Source: Nannobrachium achirus
Taxonomy: Eukaryota > Chordata > Actinopteri > Myctophiformes > Myctophidae
Length of the DNA: 64,000 nt
Assembly: GCA_963921795.1 (NCBI GenBank)
Contig: OY997642.1
Coordinates: forward strand, 4,245,944-4,309,943
Direction: 5' to 3'
In this document: piece after piece, positions 12,061 to 62,193 of the stretch
How positions within the stretch are numbered: position 1 is the first letter of the stretch
Layout: every line of letters starts with the position of its first letter
Made by a program: the position numbers and the translations under genes
Notes under the pieces: model-generated
Databases searched by the model: none
Seen by the model: the letters and a program-made list of their open reading frames with translations, nothing else
Told to the model about the DNA's origin: nothing

Positions 12061-14122
12061 GTGTTTGCATTAGTGAGCTTGTTGCTCAGGTTGACCTCTC
12101 ACTGACCCTGTCCTGCCTGAGGTCGCCCAGCTGAGAGCCAACCAGAGGGCGTGGTTCTCAACTTGTGGGTAGGGACCCCCAGAGGGGTCCCCAAATTATT
12201 TTGGGGGGGTCAAATATTATAGGCAGAAATTGTGAAAATAGCAGATCTACATGATGGGTTACCCTAACCCAAAGGAATGATGATGAACACAGGAGGACTG
12301 TAAAGCCCGGTCACGGAAAACAAATAGCCCAGTCAAACAGCATAATGTGGCGGAACACTGCATTCAAACCACATTGTCCCCCAAATAGCCCAGTAGAACA
12401 CTTTAGTGGGGAGGGACACTTCAGACTAGCCTGGTTAATAAACCAGACTGCACAACACCACCCCCTGGCGGTAGTGGTGGTGTTGTGTAGTCTGGCCCTT
12501 CACATTAAATAAGCTTTTTCCACCAGCCCTCAGAAAGTGCTAGCCAATCAGGGCTGTAGGCTTGGGGCACGTGGTGGGTGGTGGCCTGGTTCAGAACCAT
12601 TCAGCCAATCAAGCGAGTCTGTGTGTATTCAAACACATTCACCACTCCACTCTATTACAGACATCACACAGATCGTAGTCTTTGATGCTTTCATTGAACT
12701 AACGAGCTATTGACACTTGTATGGCTCAATCAATTACCACAGCTCACAACCCCTTTGAAGTTCAGAGGGAGCAATTAAGAGCAAGTCACCTTGACATTTT
12801 TTTAAACCACCCCTTGGAAATGAAAATTCTGCTCCCGAGTCCAGACTAATATCCGTCACGCAGTGAGGAATTAGTACTAGTAAGATACCTGAGGGTGACA
12901 TGCGACCTCAGGGTGACATGCGACCTCACCCTAAAGGGCGAGGTCGCACCAATTCTTGGCCATCTGGCCATTCATGATAGTTATGTTTCATGATAGTTAT
13001 ATGTCCTTAATATTAATAACATAATATCCTTAATAATGTCCTTAATATTGACAATATAGGAATCTCCATTTATGGCCATAAAATGTACGTAGGTAATGTC
13101 AAGCAGGGTCTTGGTGAGTTAGGGCCTTGGTTTGATGCCTGTGGATCTCCATATATGGACATAAGGGGTTACACTAACATTCTCATTTGTTACCTCTGAA
13201 GATACCCAGACAGTCAGACAGACAGCCATTGACTCTGGCCTAACAATGGCCTACTGTCTATGACGGTAGTCCCATATGACATGATGGACTGGACTATCTC
13301 CATATATAGTGTTCTCCACATCTCCATGTTTGGGCCAAACAGGTTCGCTCTATTTCTCCATGTATAGGTCCAAATGCCCAACGTTGAGCTTGACAACGAA
13401 ACGTTCTTAACACAGTCGCCCCCATATTTACTTTAGAAAATATGTTAAATTCTAAGAACATTTCGAGTACCGGTTTGATACAAGAGGGAATAAGCGCTAC
13501 ACTTCTGGAATCCTGTACGTCGACTCCAGGCCTAACGCCCCGTTGCCACCTCCTTGTTACATTTTCTTTTATCCAGGTGGATGGACATTCTTTCATAGGT
13601 GATCTAAGTCCAGCTGCCCCGTATCAGATCGGAGGATTTTTGTGTTTCTTAGTCTTGTGTATCCTTCTCTTTTTTTGTGTCTTTCTTAGTCTTGTGTAGC
13701 CACCCCGTACAGGAAGTGATGTCACGACTCACTGACATCACACTGACATCACTTCCTGTACAGAATACACTCAAGCGACAAGGTTTTTGAGGATAAATGC
13801 GACCTTCGGTCGCAATGAGCAATGCCAGGCTAACTTCAGACCACATTACCCACCGTGCTTCTCTTCTGCTTACAACTAGCGGATAAGAAAGGCGGGGCTA
13901 CTAAAAAGCAACTAGTAGAAAACAGCAGGAGCGCTTGAATTCACCTCCTTTGCAGCGCCGTTCAATGGAAACGAACGTGCTGTGAGCCTAGCTCCGCCTT
14001 CTGTCTCATTTTTCGAGCGCTTCATGATGTCGCTTCGGGACAGTTTTGGAACCTGGTTATTGGTTTTGTCGCTTTCAGCAACAAAACAATAATGTGAGGA
14101 TACTCTTTGTGTCTCCATAGAG
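12061..14122. other. Intergenic with short hairpins, no gene
   Basis: An inverted repeat at 12449-12498 (GACTGCACAACACCACC against GGTGGTGTTGTGTAGTC) and another at 13710-13766 (GTACAGGAAGTGATGTCA against TGACATCACTTCCTGTAC). Around 12151-12215 is a partial hAT-like end (GTGGTTCTCAACTTGTGGG). No coding evidence. Confidence 0.55.
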
Positions 14123-14361
14123 AGGGCACCTACACATTGTGGGCAGCTTGTAGATCTGCATTTAGAGTGGGAAGCTTGTAGATCTGCATTTAGAGTGGGC
14201 ACCTAAACATTGTGGGCAGCTTGTAGATCTGCATTTAGAGTGGGCAGCTTGTAGATCTTTATTTAGAGTGGGCACCTACATGTTGTGGGCAGCTTGTAGA
14301 TCTGCATTTAGAGTGGGCACCTACACATTGTGGGCAGCTTGTAGATCTGCATTTAGAGTGG
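14123..14361. repeat. Minisatellite of GGGCAGCTTGTAGATCTGCA units
   Basis: Five to six variant units of roughly 30-47 bases alternate CACCTACACATTGTG and GCAGCTTGTAGATCTGC. The AGATCT core matches the hairpin motif dispersed through the window. Confidence 0.85.
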
Positions 14362-14559
14362 AGCAGGCTCAGAGCAGCTCACGAATACAACTATTTCTGA
14401 ACAATTGAGACCTTTATAACATACTCAGCTCAGGAAAATAAAATAAGGCATGTCACACATTTTCTTTCTGCTGTGTTGATTTTCGATGTGTGCACTGTGT
14501 CAGTTATATCAGTATCTAAAGAGCAACAATTATTTTCTCTTTTATATTCCTGAACAGAT

Positions 14560-14860
14560 TATATGACAAGGTCTCAGTCGTTCATAATTAGTGTTTGTTC
14601 CAGATTTGATCTAGCCGGCTCCATTCACTGTCACGTTTTTCCACACTTCCGGTGCGAGTTTTGGAACCCATGGGGAGCGTCCATGGAGCTTCATGGCCGG
14701 TGGTCACGTGTTTCCCTTCCCTTCCTTCAGAAAGAGTTTCCTTGTTTGATACCATGTCTGACGAAGACCCAGTGTGGGTCGAAACGTTGCTAATAAACTT
14801 ACCTGGGAGCCTAAGACGGTGTGCGAGCCTCTTCCTTCACATTCTGTATCTGTGACCACA
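14560..14860 (+). mobile_element. Penelope-like element fragment with hammerhead-like core
   Basis: At 14758-14785 the sequence reads CTGACGA, a stem GACCCA/TGGGTC with a GTG loop, then GAAAC. This is the order of a hammerhead ribozyme core. The downstream CGTTGCTAATAAAC and the TGTGCGAGCCTCTTCCTT tail resemble fish Penelope-like element ends. Stem III is not convincing, so activity is doubtful. No protein domain remains. Confidence 0.55.
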
Positions 14861-14991
14861 AATGTACAGGTTTACCAGTCTGAGAGATGTTATACAAACA
14901 TGTCATCAGGATAAGAGGCAACCTTTGTTCAACTTTAAGGTTATAAGGGATCATAAGGTAGTATAGGTTCAGTAACAAGGGAACAAAAGGT

Positions 14992-15117
<126 letters not shown>

Positions 15118-15119
15118 TA

Positions 15120-15540
15120 GCGCTTTATGGACTATTGTCGGTTTAAGTCCAGACGCCAAGTTTCAAGACGGTACCATGCTGTGAACTGGAATTATGCATG
15201 TTTAAAGCCCAGCCAATAGGAATACAGAGGGGCGGGGCTTAATCAATTACAGCTTGTCCCTATTGGCCGGAAAAAGTCCAAAGTCGTGTGAGGGTTTTAA
15301 AGTTTAAATCACGTTGCTAGGCAAAAGTATGCCAGAGTAATGTGGCGCCAAAGTTTCTGTTTTTTGTTTTCGGAGTCCCCAATTCAAAGTGAATGGGGTT
15401 TTTGGGCGTTGTTTTTTGTAATAGCACCCCATCCCCGGCCAAGTCGCACGTTTTGATGTATATATTGCGGGGGTGGTGTAAATTGTGCGGCAGTTATTAC
15501 GCAGCGAATTTCGTGGCGACATTACTTACTTACTTACTTA
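15120..15540. repeat. Module-B repeat (GGTACCATGCTG...GGGGCGGGGC type)
   Basis: Contains AAGTTTCAAGACGGTACCAT, the CCCAGCCAATAGG block, GGGGCGGGGCTTAATC and CACGTTGCTAGGCAAAAGTA in order. The same order recurs at 27740-28780, 29335-29850, 34500-35020 and 35290-36170. It is inverted against 16100-16320. Confidence 0.8.
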
Positions 15541-16333
15541 CTTAAGTATTGCTGATTACAATAAGTGTTTTCCATTGCATGGCAGGCACACATAACATAC
15601 TGGTCTATAAAGTATAACATAATATACTGATATAACATACTGGTCTATAAAGTATAGTACTAGAAAAGAAAATGTATAAAAATGTTAAGTGTGCCTGCAG
15701 CTCGCTAAGTGTGTGCAACCTTGTGTAGTGGTTGATGTTAGCATTAGCAATTTTAGCATTACCATTAATATCAGCATTAGTATTAGAATTTTTAAAATGA
15801 ACATTTTTAGCATTAGCTTTAACATTAGCATTTTTGCATTAGAAATTTATTAGCATTATCTTTAGCATTTTTTTGCATTATCATTAACATTTTTGCATCA
15901 GTGTTAGCATTTTTAACATTAGCTAGCATTAGCATTTTAGCATTAACTAGCATTAGCATTTCTAACATTAGCATTGTTAGCGTTAGAATTAGCATTTTTA
16001 ACATTAGCATTAACATTTTTAGTATTACCTTATGTTAGCATTAGCATTAGTTATCATTAGCATTAGCATTTTTAGCATGAGCATTTGTTAGCATTAGCAT
16101 TTGTTAGCATTTCGCAAAAAATGACGCCCAAAAACCCCATTGACTTTGAATGGGGGAAAGCAGAACAAAACAGATACTTTGGCATACTTTTGCCTTGCAA
16201 CGTGATTTCAACTTTAAAACGCTCACACGACTTTGGAATCTTTCTGGCCAATAGGGACAAACTGTAATTGCTGAAGCCCCTTATTACTTAGCCACGCCCA
16301 ATTTGACTTGTTCTTAATTGGTTTGACGTAGCC

Positions 16334-16942
16334 CAGGGTTCCCCAATAGGCAGCCCGCGGGGGGTTCTGTCCGGCCCCCACCAACCCCAGTCAAAAAAAA
16401 TATTTTCGGGGAGTAGTGAAAGTTACAGGTAAGGTGAGTGCGATATGAAACGTAAGCTTACCATAATCACAGTAATCCTTACTCATTTTCAATCATATTC
16501 AAGGGCTTTTGGAGAAATGAGAAACACAGAACCCTGCAGAGGGAAGGTGATTCTGTGTCCAGCTGGCAGCTGATGCCAATAAGTAATAACGGCCCCTTGT
16601 TAATGGATCAAAGGAAGGCAATTATGTCTCTGCACTGTCAACTAGCTGCAACAGATGCATACTTTTTATACAGTTTGTTGATTATTTTTGATGCTGTAAT
16701 GGTCTATTTTATTTTATTTCTTGAGGTATTAAACAGGTTTTAAAGTCCTTCAATCATGACTTCACTGTCAAATTTCAAAGGCCACACCAAAGGCACTTTG
16801 GAAACACTGCACTACTAGGCCTATATCTGAATTGTCGCTGGAGTAGCAGGAACACCGCCGTCGCCACCCGCAATGTTGTGGCCCTCGGCTTGGTACCCTA
16901 GACATAATTCGGCCCTTGGCGAAAACTAATTGGGGAACCCTG
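16334..16942. mobile_element. hAT-type non-autonomous element, 609 bp
   Basis: Ends CAGGGTTCCCCAAT and ATTGGGGAACCCTG are perfect inverted repeats. Target duplications are ACGTAGCC (16326-16333) and ATGTAGCC (16943-16950), 7 of 8 identical. No transposase motif is visible. Confidence 0.88.
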
Positions 16943-16959
16943 ATGTAGCCCCTCCCCCT

Positions 16960-17770
16960 CTTCTGATTGGTCGAAACTTGATTATTCCTCTATTTGGATC
17001 TAACTCATCAACCGTTTGTCGTACAAACTTTTGGGTGGCGTCATTTGACTTGTTTCAGAGTTCTTCACCTTAATTGATTTAACTTAGCCCCGCCCCCTCT
17101 TCTGATTGGCCGAAACTTTGTTTGGCTCTAACTCATCAACCGTTTGTCTTACAGACTTGTGGGTGGTGTCATTTGACTTGTTTCAGAGTTCTTCACCTTA
17201 ATTGGTTAACTTAGCCCCGCCCCCTCTTCTGATTGGCCGAAACTTAATTTGGCTCTAACTCATCAACCGTTTGTTGTACATACTTGTGGGTGGTGTCATT
17301 TGACTTGTTTCAGAGTTCTTCACCTTAATTGGTTTAACTATGCCCCACCCCCTCTTCTGATTGGCCGAATCTTTTTTGGCTTTATCTCGTCAACCGTTTG
17401 TCATACAGACTTGTGGGTGGCGTCATTTGACTTGTTTCAGAGTCCTTCAGCTTAATTGGTTTAACTTAGCTCCGCCCCCTCTTTTGATTGGCCTAAATTT
17501 TATTTGGCTTTATCTCGTCAACCGTTTGTCATACAGACTTGTGGGTGGCGTCATTTGACTTGTTTCAGAGTCCTTCACCTTCATTGTTTTAACTTAGCCC
17601 CGCCCCCTCTTCTGATTGGCCGAAACTTTATTTGACTTTATCTCGTCAACTATTTGTTGTACAGACTTGTGGGTGGCGTCATTTGACTTGTTTCATTTGA
17701 CTTGTTTCAGAGTCCTTCACCCCTCCTTCACCCCTCTTCTGATTGTCCAAAACTTTATTTGGCCATAACA
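16960..17770 (+). repeat. Satellite A array, plus orientation
   Basis: Units of roughly 120-130 bases, each with CCCCGCCCCCTCTTCTGATTGG, then TCATCAACCGTTTGT and GTGGGTGGCGTCATTTGAC. About six units. The last five are duplicated at 19749-20290. Confidence 0.9.
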
Positions 17771-18168
17771 CTTCCCAACACGTTACTGGTCTCAAACTTG
17801 GTGGGTGGTCCCAAGGCCTCGATGGCTAACCGCTAATGCTAACCGCTACTTCCAATAATGCTGAAGCTAAAAATGCTAATCATAAAAATGCTAATTATAA
17901 AAAAATGCTAATGATAAAAAATGCTAATTCTAAAAAAGCTAATGTTAAAAATGGTAATGGTAATGCTAATGCTAACAAATGCTAATGCTAACAAATTCTA
18001 AAGCTAATATGTTAATGTTACAAATGCTAATGAATGCTAAAAAAATGTAATGCTAATGCTAACACCAACCGCTACACAAGGTTGCACACATATAGCGAGC
18101 TGCAGGCACACTTAACATTTTATTTTCTAGTTAATAGATGTTTGCATCTCTGGCCAGACTGCATACAC

Positions 18169-18568
18169 CAGGGGTGTCCAAACATTTTTCAAAGGGGGCC
18201 GTATTAGATAATGTACTTTTGGTCGCACCATAACAAAGTCACATACATATGCATCACATTTAAACGATTTTATTTAACTATCATCATCAATATTTAATAT
18301 CAATGCATGGTCTTTTGTCACGTGTCTTCTCTTGACAAAACACAAATAACTAAGCCTTATTTAGCGTTATTATTCACACAAAATAAAGATAAAATAGCCT
18401 TTCTTTGACTCAGAATAGGGAACAATCCTTACAAATTATACACTGGGGAAATATATTTGATGGTGCTGGCGGGCCGCTTATGATATAATTTAGGAATGAA
18501 GCCCCGTGCCGTATAACATTTGTCCTCGGGACGCATTTGGCCACCAGTACGGACTTTGGACACCCCTG
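18169..18568. mobile_element. hAT-type MITE, 400 bp, 60 bp past the pseudo-exon stop
   Basis: Ends CAGGGGTGTCCAAA and TTTGGACACCCCTG are inverted repeats. Flanks GCATACAC and GTATACAG agree at 6 of 8 positions. It is duplicated at 20696-21095 downstream of the intact exon. Confidence 0.85.
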
Positions 18569-18627
18569 GTATACAGTTATTGCTACTAAAAACAACCTTT
18601 ATTATCAGAGATTTTCTGCTTCTACAT

Positions 18628-19536
18628 CTATGTGGCACCACGGCCCATGATGGATTTCTTAGTGTTTCTCTCAGGTTTGAAAAGCATTAAATAACACTTT
18701 GGTGCAAAGAGCACCCCTAAAAGGCCAAAACTCGATGCTAAAATGGCAAACACCTCCACTACATCTGCATATTTGCCAGGAGAGCTGATATATGCTGGGA
18801 TGAAGGCTATCCACACGGCACAGAAGATCAACATGCTGAAAGTGATCAACTTGGCTTCATTGAAGTTGTCTGGAAGATTCCTTGCCATGAATGCAAGGAG
18901 GAAGCTAAGGAGAGCCAGTAAACCGATATAACCCAGCAGCACTGCAAAACCAGCTGTTGATCCCACATCACACTCATATACTATCTTATGATTGTGGTAT
19001 TTTGTGTTTTTATTAGGAAATGGTGATGCAGATGAGAGCCAGACTAAGCAGACAATTCCCTGAATGACAGTAAGAACCAGAACCGTTCCTCTCTGCTGCA
19101 CGGCACCGAAAAACCTCATAATGTATGCTCCTCCAGGCTCGGAGGCCTTGAACACGGCCAACACCACCCCTAGTCTTTACCAAGATGCAAGCAACACACC
19201 ACACCAACGTGATCCCAAACGCTGCATGCCTCATTTGGCAAGTCCAGAGCCGAGGACGTCCAATGAACAGAAGAGAACACAGGAAACATAGTTTGAGTGA
19301 CAGCAACAGTTGGAAGCTGAGTTCTGAGTTGTTGGCGCGCACCATGGGCGTGTCTCGATGATAGATGAAGATCCCCAGGACAACGGCGCAGAGAAGCGTG
19401 CCTAGCAATGACATGGTTGTCAAGGCGATACCCAGGGCCTCGTGGTAGGAGAGGAACTCCACGCTCTTAGGGACACAGCGGTCACGCTGGGGATTGGACC
19501 AGAAGTACTCTGGACAACTGGTGCACTCTCTGGAGT
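18628..19536 (-). pseudogene. Duplicated V2R/OlfC 7TM exon with frameshift
   Basis: This is a near-identical copy of the exon at 21155-22062, offset by 2526-2527 bases. Around 19165-19172 it has CACCACCCCTAG where the intact copy has CACCACCATAG. The one-base gain shifts the frame inside helix 3 and splits the open frame in two (19013-19558 and 18628-19167). It keeps the acceptor AG at 19537-19538 and the final stop. No other receptor exon is attached to it. It is therefore a downstream pseudo-exon made by local duplication, or an assembly error at a heterozygous locus. Confidence 0.88.
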
Positions 19537-19569
19537 CTACCAAAGACAGCAAGGACAAGTAAAGTATTG

Positions 19570-19574
<5 letters not shown>

Positions 19575-19631
<57 letters not shown>
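19575..19631. repeat. (TA)n microsatellite
   Basis: Perfect TA run upstream (on the minus strand) of the pseudo-exon acceptor. The matching run in unit 2 is at 22099-22143; a third is at 22526-22562. Confidence 0.97.
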
Positions 19632-19634
<3 letters not shown>

Positions 19635-20695
19635 ACGGTTTGATAGAGAAACAGTACGATCGAGAAACGGAGCACTCGTCGTGCGGCACGGGGCGGAACA
19701 AGCGGTCGCTTTGAGCCACAACAACGTCGCGTCGGCAGGAATGATAGCCCCTCTTCTGATTGGCCGAAACTTAATTTGGCTCTAACTCATCAACCGTTTG
19801 TTGTACATACTTGTGGGTGGTGTCATTTGACTTGTTTCAGAGTTCTTCACCTTAATTGGTTTAACTATGCCCCACCCCCTCTTCTGATTGGCCGAATCTT
19901 TTTTGGCTTTATCTCGTCAACCGTTTGTCATACAGACTTGTGGGTGGCGTCATTTGACTTGTTTCAGAGTCCTTCAGCTTAATTGGTTTAACTTAGCTCC
20001 GCCCCCTCTTTTGATTGGCCTAAATTTTATTTGGCTTTATCTCGTCAACCGTTTGTCATACAGACTTGTGGGTGGCGTCATTTGACTTGTTTCAGAGTCC
20101 TTCACCTTCATTGTTTTAACTTAGCCCCGCCCCCTCTTCTGATTGGCCGAAACTTTATTTGACTTTATCTCGTCAACTATTTGTTGTACAGACTTGTGGG
20201 TGGCGTCATTTGACTTGTTTCATTTGACTTGTTTCAGAGTCCTTCACCCCTCCTTCACCCCTCTTCTGATTGTCCAAAACTTTATTTGGCCATAACACTT
20301 CCCAACACGTTACTGGTCTCAAACTTGGTGGGTGGTCCCAAGGCCTCGATGGCTAACCGCTAATGCTAACCGCTACTTCCAATAATGCTGAAGCTAAAAA
20401 TGCTAATCATAAAAATGCTAATTATAAAAAAATGCTAATGATAAAAAATGCTAATTCTAAAAAAGCTAATGTTAAAAATGGTAATGGTAATGCTAATGCT
20501 AACAAATGCTAATGCTAACAAATTCTAAAGCTAATATGTTAATGTTACAAATGCTAATGAATGCTAAAAAAATGTAATGCTAATGCTAACACCAACCGCT
20601 ACACAAGGTTGCACACATATAGCGAGCTGCAGGCACACTTAACATTTTATTTTCTAGTTAATAGATGTTTGCATCTCTGGCCAGACTGCATACAC

Positions 20696-21095
20696 CAGGG
20701 GTGTCCAAACATTTTTCAAAGGGGGCCGTATTAGATAATGTACTTTTGGTCGCACCATAACAAAGTCACATACATATGCATCACATTTAAACGATTTTAT
20801 TTAACTATCATCATCAATATTTAATATCAATGCATGGTCTTTTGTCACGTGTCTTCTCTTGACAAAACACAAATAACTAAGCCTTATTTAGCGTTATTAT
20901 TCACACAAAATAAAGATAAAATAGCCTTTCTTTGACTCAGAATAGGGAACAATCCTTACAAATTATACACTGGGGAAATATATTTGATGGTGCTGGCGGG
21001 CCGCTTATGATATAATTTAGGAATGAAGCCCCGTGCCGTATAACATTTGTCCTCGGGACGCATTTGGCCACCAGTACGGACTTTGGACACCCCTG
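20696..21095. mobile_element. hAT-type MITE, duplicated copy
   Basis: Same element as at 18169, carried by the segmental duplication. It lies 60 bases past the 7TM stop codon, so it would form part of the 3' untranslated region. Confidence 0.85.
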
Positions 21096-21154
21096 GTATA
21101 CAGTTATTGCTACTAAAAACAACCTTTATTATCAGAGATTTTCTGCTTCTACAT

Positions 21155-59391
<38,237 letters not shown>

Positions 59392-61029
59392 CTAACACAA
59401 ACATTCCACTTATATTTGTAACAAAATATACAACATACCATCCAAATTTACAAAACAATTTGCTCTGTTTTCTTGTTTCATTTGTGTGCTTATTTCGACA
59501 GGGACAAAAAGGGATCAAGTACACTGATGCATTGTACGTTGGGTTTGTAGCTGAGCCTAATTTGCAACCCCAGTCCTTGGTAAGGCAGGGGTCCTCAACG
59601 TTTTCAGGCCAGGGACCCCCAGACTGACGTGGAGATGATCACATCATGTGTTCTTTACTTTAGATCATTTTCCAGTTATTTTATTGTTTTAACATTTTGG
59701 ACAAAATGCCAGTTTTACATTGGGGTGCTTAGCTTAGTGCCCACTCTTCTAGTGTCCCTATAGTATCAATATTACATGTTTTTTTTTTTAATTAATTAAA
59801 AACCTACCAAGTAAAAAAGTTCATTTCAAGACCTACTAAGACAAGCATCATGCACTCTCTCTGATGATGCGCGCAGCACATGTGCTCACACTAATGCTGC
59901 AGGCACAGAGACAACTCTAAGAACGGAGCATCTGCGTCCCAAACGCTGAGGTAAACTTGTTGTGCTGAAGGGAGCTTGCAGAGCTTGTTGGCACAGTGTT
60001 CCCCTCTACTGTCCCTTGCTCTGGAAGTTGCGGCGGTTGTGTGCAGTGTAGGCCTACTGTGCAAGCCTTGTCCGTCCAGCACACACACATCACCCAAGTA
60101 AATCCTGGATTATACTTTGCTGTCACGGCGTGTTCCGTGCCAAAAGTGGCTGGTCTACATGATCACAACGCCTCGCATACGTTGTGAGCTTGCAGATCGT
60201 CTCATAGGCAGAAACTAGCAGGATGAGTGTGTAACGATCAATGCAGTCAGAAGTGCAGGGCACATTATTATTTATATAATTTAATAATCTACGTATTTAA
60301 CAAGCAACAGTGTGGCTTAATATTCATATTAAGGGTAACAAGCAGGCAAGCTGCATGCACAGCACAACGGGTGGGATTTCAGAAAAAAGGCCTTCTATAA
60401 GGAGGTTAGAGGCATTTGGTGGTAAAAGTTGGGTACCAGGCCATTTTACAAAATGTAAGGTTGCTGAATCTGAATAACATGGTACGCAAGCAAAATTCAG
60501 AGTTTTTAACCTTCTAATTTGCATATCAAAATGGCTGCAGATTTTGCTCTATTTCTTAAATAACTTTATAACAAAGCATGCAAAACTGACAAATAAAATG
60601 TACATATCTATGTTCTGAGGGTTAGAAAATGTGTGTTAAGTATTTTCTTTATGTAATTAGTGGTAAGCTTACTCCTAAACATGCAAATTAGAGGCCACCT
60701 TTACAGAAAACGGTATAGTACTCAAAGGGGTCCATCGGCATCCTCCTGATTTCATTTTCTTTGCTACCTATCTGTATTTTTGGCATCATTAGGACATCTA
60801 AAATACAGATTAGATGACAGTTAGTTTGATTCAATATTTAGATATTTGATTTTGATCAATTTGATCAGACATATGGAGTGGTATATTTTGTGGGGGACTT
60901 CCGATTCCTATAACTCGGCCCATGAACCACTCACATAGTTCAAGGGGACCAGACCCAGGTATCAATACCAGTTTTGTAGGTGTAACTCATTCTAGTGGTG
61001 AGTTAAACAAGGCAGAAATTACACTAGTA
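59392..61029. other. Upstream intron; no exon recognised
   Basis: A hAT-like left end at 59589 (GGGGTCCTCAACGTTTTCAG) and a GTCTACATGATCACAACGCC..AGCTTGCAGATC hairpin piece at 60150-60200. No signal-peptide exon was found. Confidence 0.5.
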
Positions 61030-61245
61030 CAGTCCGAGTGTATCAAAGGGTGCGTTCGGAAATGCGCACCGGTTCTGATTAGGGTTAGGGTTAGTTTTAG
61101 GCATAGTTTTACTGAGGTTAGGGTTAGGGTTGGGTTTAGGCATAGTTTTACTGAGGTTAGGATTAGGGTTAGGTTTAGGCACTCACTACACTGAGCACAC
61201 ACCCGGTGCGCATTTCCGAACGCACCCTTTGATACACTCGGACTG
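61030..61245. mobile_element. Hairpin MITE with 43-bp terminal repeats and TTAGGG core
   Basis: CAGTCCGAGTGTATCAAAGG and on to GCGCACCGG at the left is inverted at the right end. The core holds three GGTTAGGGTTAGG clusters spaced by CATAGTTTTACTGAGG. Short open frames over it are shadows. Confidence 0.9.
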
Positions 61246-61693
61246 AAACACCAGCAGAAAACACTCTCCCCAGGCTATACAGACAATTAATTTTATTGGC
61301 TTATAATTGCGCATCCCCAGAATGACATCATAAAAATATTAACTTGTTTTTTAAGATTATTCTTAAAGTGAAAGTAACCCTTTAGGCAGGAGTCGACATT
61401 AGAACCAGCCCGCTGGCCCGTATGTACTTTTTAGAGTGACAGGGCCACCAGAACTCACCAGGGACTTGCCCGTTTGGGCCAGTGAATTTAATGCCTTGAA
61501 AATAAAACAAGTAATAACGTTTATATCTAATTTCACATGTTCCCTGTGGTACTGTTTTGTAATAATTTCTGTGAAATCGCCTCGTAATTACTGCTAAAAT
61601 ATAGCGTTGCGTGAATGCGTGATCCAGATCAAAGTTACCTTCTGCGTGCTTGCGCACAGCAGCTGCAGTCACAGTTCAGAGCAAGGGCTCCAC

Positions 61694-61865
61694 TAGAGAT
61701 GGGATTTATGGCTCTTTGAAGTGAGCCGGATCTCTAAGATCCGTTCCTTTCAAAGAGCCGTTCATTTACAAAAGGAACGGCTCCCTATACTGCGAACCGG
61801 ATCCCATCGTTCATTTCAAAGAGCCGTTCAAAAGACTTGATTCGTTCGTGAACGCCCCATCTCTA
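61694..61865. mobile_element. hAT-type MITE with 8-bp target duplication
   Basis: Ends TAGAGATGGG and CCCATCTCTA. Flanks are GGCTCCAC (61686-61693) and CGCTCCAC (61866-61873), 7 of 8 identical. The inside is built of inverted GGCTCTTTGAA and TTCAAAGAGCC blocks. Confidence 0.87.
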
Positions 61866-62129
61866 CGCTCCACGCTGACACGCTCATTCACATCCATGCG
61901 TTCGGCTCCGTTGATGCTGCTAACAGCTAAACAGCGTTAGCTTCTAGAGATTGTTGACAACGGAGCGCTGTTGCCCTGCTGTTCAGTATGTCCACCGCGG
62001 GTCAGAATCAGAAAGTAGGCCTACAATAGACAAGTTATGTTCTTGAAGTTGGGGAAAGGTCATTACTATACTGAAAGAAGACGCGGTCGCAAGTCGCTGT
62101 GTGTCTAGTGAACGAGAGAGAGGGGCGGT

Positions 62130-62193
<64 letters not shown>

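Larger units (their letters stand above)
15660..18130. mobile_element. Terminal-inverted-repeat element of 2.47 kb with nested insertions
   Basis: The left end CTAGAAAAGAAAATGT, then AAGTGTGCCTGCAGCTCGCT, is inverted at the right end (to 18130), with about 65-75 bp of matching. Inside are ATGCTAAT/TTAGCATT tracts (15735-16115 and 17820-18060), module B, a hAT MITE and a satellite array. No transposase frame. The right end is copied by the segmental duplication (to about 20657). Confidence 0.8.
17222..19748. repeat. Tandem segmental duplication, unit 1
   Basis: About 2527 bases repeat almost perfectly at 19749-22260. The unit contains part of a satellite array, an ATGCTAAT-rich tract, the right end of a terminal-inverted-repeat element, a 400-bp hAT-like MITE, the frameshifted 7TM exon and a TA microsatellite. 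The junction reads GATAGCCCCTCTTCTG. The TA tract is 14 bases longer here than in unit 2. Confidence 0.95.

Noticed and set aside
19013..19558. Separate gene starting [12 protein letters not shown]
   Set aside because: The start codon lies in the intron; the frame is the N-terminal half of the duplicated 7TM exon broken by a frameshift.
61382..61672. 96-codon minus-strand frame ending with GLVLMSTPA
   Set aside because: A related ending appears in another context near 63070 and no splice-compatible receptor exon or known domain is recognised.
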